Shown piece by piece: positions 61,773 through 64,000 of a stretch of DNA of 64,000 bases; position 1 is the stretch's first letter, and the number at the start of each line of letters is the position of its first letter. The notes under the pieces were generated by a model. It made no database searches, had not been told where the DNA came from, and saw only the letters and a list, made by a program, of their open reading frames with translations. Made by a program: the position numbers and the translations under genes. Source of the stretch: Dactylonectria macrodidyma (taxonomy: Eukaryota; Ascomycota; Sordariomycetes; Hypocreales; Nectriaceae). The stretch is from assembly GCA_020744425.1 (NCBI GenBank), contig JAGMUV010000033.1:1-64000 (forward strand). Direction: 5' to 3'.

Positions 61773-63452
61773 CTACTGGAACTGAACCGTCTCGTACTGG
61801 CTCTTAGCTCTGACCTGCGGGCCGTATTTGAACAGAACCCATGGAACGGGCAACAACGCGAGTGCAATAAATCCCAACAGGCTGCTCGCCCAATCGATGC
61901 CAAGCTTCTGGTACACTTCATCGGGTCAGCTTGTCATCCTGACATTCACATGGGGGAAGAATCGCGACTTACTCTGAATTGTGAAGAGTGGAAACACTCC
62001 AGCGAAGCCATACCGCGCAAGGCTGTTCGCAGCTGCTGCGCTGGCGACAACACTACCGTGATATGTATCTGCGACGTACTGGATCGTGCTGACGAAGACG
62101 CAAAGATTGCCCCAGGCAAAGATGATCATCGCCGACGCACGACTGGCCCAAGAGACTCCAGGTCGCGCAGTCCAGGCAAACCAGAACAGGCCAATAGGTA
62201 GTCCGATACTGCCAATCATCGCAGGATACAGGCGGTGCTCTGGAGGAATCTGATGCAGCGGGTAATTTGTCGCCTGTTTGCGGTAGAGAAGCGCATCGCA
62301 AAGGATAACGGTGACGAGTCCAAGGATGCAGCCAATGACTATGGAGAGGAACACCAAACCGGACTCCTCAATCGAGAACTGATACACCGTCCCGAAGGTG
62401 TATGGAACAGCAGCGAAGAAGCTGAACAGTGTTCCGAACTCGGCCGAAACGTAAAGACAGATAAATCCCGTGATCGGTTCGAGGAAGAGCATTCGGATCG
62501 GACGAACGAGGGCGGCGACAGCAAAGGCCTTTAGTCGAGCAGATAGGGGTGGCGATGGGTCAACCTTCAGACCGTTCTTTTTTGCCAGCTTGCGCTTGAT
62601 CGCCGGATGGAACGTCTCTTGAGTGAGCGCCGTGACGATGATGGCGAAGATAGCAAAGAAGATAAGAGTCCATTGTGTCCATCGCCAGCCCTTCCGGTTA
62701 ACAACGAACGATCCAATGACAGGTCTTTGACTAAGTTAGATAATGGCTCTACAACACTTTGAGGGCGGAAAATCTTGTACTCACCCTAATCCAGGCCCCA
62801 GGAACGGCATCAGGATAAACACAGCCGACACAGGTCCTCGGGACTTGGGCGTGAACGTCTCGGACAAAGACCCCGGCGCAACAGCCAGTACAGGACCCCA
62901 ACAGAGGCCAGCCATGAAGCGGAGGAAGCACAAAGCCCCCATGTTGTGTACAAAGCCGGCTCCGATGGTGAAGAGAGCCCCGAGAGGAACACTCGCGACG
63001 TAGATGGTATACCGGCCAATTGTCTCGGACAACGGGCCGCCGATGACAGGTCCGATGCCCAGAGAAAGGACGTACATAGTCAAAGGGAGCAGAGCGACCG
63101 TGCTACTGACGTTAAACTCGATCATAAGGTCGTTGCGGGCAGAGCTCATGATGGAAGTTCCTATCGATCTGAATCTAAGGTCAGTAGATCATCAGGTAGT
63201 TAAGAGATATATCACTTACGCCAGAAGCGCAGCAGAGGAGAGCATCACAACCTGCAATACCTTCTTCCAAGCCGGCCAATTGTAGGGATTGTGTGGGTTG
63301 TTGTCCCAGTCCAGCTCATCCGTCACTTCGGGATGCTCCTTCGGCTGAGCCAACTCAACGTTATTCTCGGTCGTAGAATCGTTTTGGATTGAAGTCGCCA
63401 GCGCGATATCGCCCGCCACGGTTGCGGCGTCGTCGTTCAGAGTTGTCGCCAT
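61773..63452 (-). CDS. MFS transporter, DHA1 (polyamine/drug) type
   Basis: Four exons on the complement, 63452-63220, 63168-62785, 62724-61973 and 61915-61773, give 503 residues. All introns are GT-AG and keep frame (LLA-SIGTSIMSS, GPGLG-PVIGSFV, FTIQ-MYQKLGIDWASSL). The cytosolic N-terminus leads to DNNPHNPYNWPAWKK, the usual entry to helix 1 in this family. The loop 2-3 signature is GGPLSETIGRYTIY. Twelve hydrophobic segments can be followed, with a long central loop (KRKLAKKNGLKVDP) and a final LALLPVPWVLFKYGP. It is a proton-driven exporter of small molecules in the plasma membrane; the substrate is unknown. It appears intact and lies at the right edge of the transposon-rich stretch. Confidence 0.9.
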
Positions 63453-64000
63453 GGCTGTTGTTGGCCGAGGTCTAGTTCTCGATGGCGTCGCACAGCTCTT
63501 TTACTGTTCATTCTCAAGGCCAGACTTCATCTACTTTAAATGCCCAGGGTCTCTTCCCTTTTTAATCAACTTTGTAACGGTTGAGATGGAATGGAATGCA
63601 TTACGCCCGGGAGGACCAAACCCAATAGGGCCAACGGTTGAGATGTGTAGCGATGGCGACATGGGCTTTCGGGGACAGGAATGGTAATAATTCCGTCGGA
63701 GTTTATAGCATGCGTATTGTGATTAGCTGAAGGACCGCTGACCACGCAGAAAGGCATGGCTCGGGTAATGATTGGCGCAGATTAATGATCATAATCTGTA
63801 CCCCAGGCTGTAGTTCGGTAATTACGTCAATACTCCGATGGGTGTTCATGTCAGGCCGGTAATTCCCATCCATGGCAGCGAAGCTCAGTGAGGCCAACAT
63901 AACGCGTATTTACGCGCGTGTTGTCGACGCGAAAAAAAAAAAAAAAAAAAACTCCCAGGTCGCCATCTCCGTTGCATTGAGCATCCGCCAGCAATGCGAA
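63453..64000. other. Upstream region of the MFS gene to the window edge
   Basis: Contains the presumed promoter, a direct repeat AACGGTTGAGATG (63577 and 63634) and a run of about 18 A at 63932-63950. No gene is recognised. Confidence 0.5.

Overview
The window is nuclear DNA of a filamentous ascomycete (Pezizomycotina). The evidence is short introns (about 49-75 bp) with CTAAC/CTAAT-like branch points, fungal-type host genes (PH-domain Meu6-like protein, DUF1752/Reg1-like phosphatase regulator, bZIP factor, MDR reductase, DHA1-type MFS transporter, MYND protein), a degraded QDE-2-type Argonaute, and a dense load of fungal transposons. I cannot name the species.

Layout. 1-6529: a piggyBac C-terminal fragment, a hAT element and a pogo element abut one another. 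7205-10338: an Argonaute pseudogene. 10776-15782: a full-length Helitron Rep/helicase gene. 16583-21777: a small host-gene island (enoyl-CoA hydratase, bZIP factor, MFS remnant, MDR reductase) with a recurring CCGCAATTTGTC motif in two of its intergenic regions. 22340-34034: a nested transposon pile. There a Mutator-like (MULE) gene is cut by a small hAT (8-bp duplication), an intact pogo (TA duplication) and an intact Ty1/copia retrotransposon. 34758-37986: a Reg1-like gene and a MYND gene. 38850-40423: Helitron and piggyBac debris carrying another small hAT. 42305-43696: the Meu6-like PH gene. 44900-49725: relics (patatin, SWIRM, pogo, Tc1), a possible ECL1-like small gene and a 15-bp minisatellite. 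49910-55499: one element with perfect 30-bp terminal inverted repeats that encloses a broken hAT transposase and a divergently oriented, intact MULE transposase. 55936-61283: a two-ORF non-LTR retrotransposon. 61773-63452: an intact MFS transporter.

Most of the sequence is mobile. Elements that still look recent are pogo copy 2 (550-aa transposase, TA duplication), the copia element (about 99% identical LTRs, one 1725-aa ORF), the LINE (both ORFs open), the Helitron (1668 aa) and the MULE ORF of the composite element. Two elements (hAT at 1196 and copia at 27663) have intact ends but different flanks and no target duplication, so the region has also been rearranged. The most unusual structures are the hAT+MULE composite and the Argonaute relic beside a Helitron. 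All family assignments come from reading the sequence; no database search was run.
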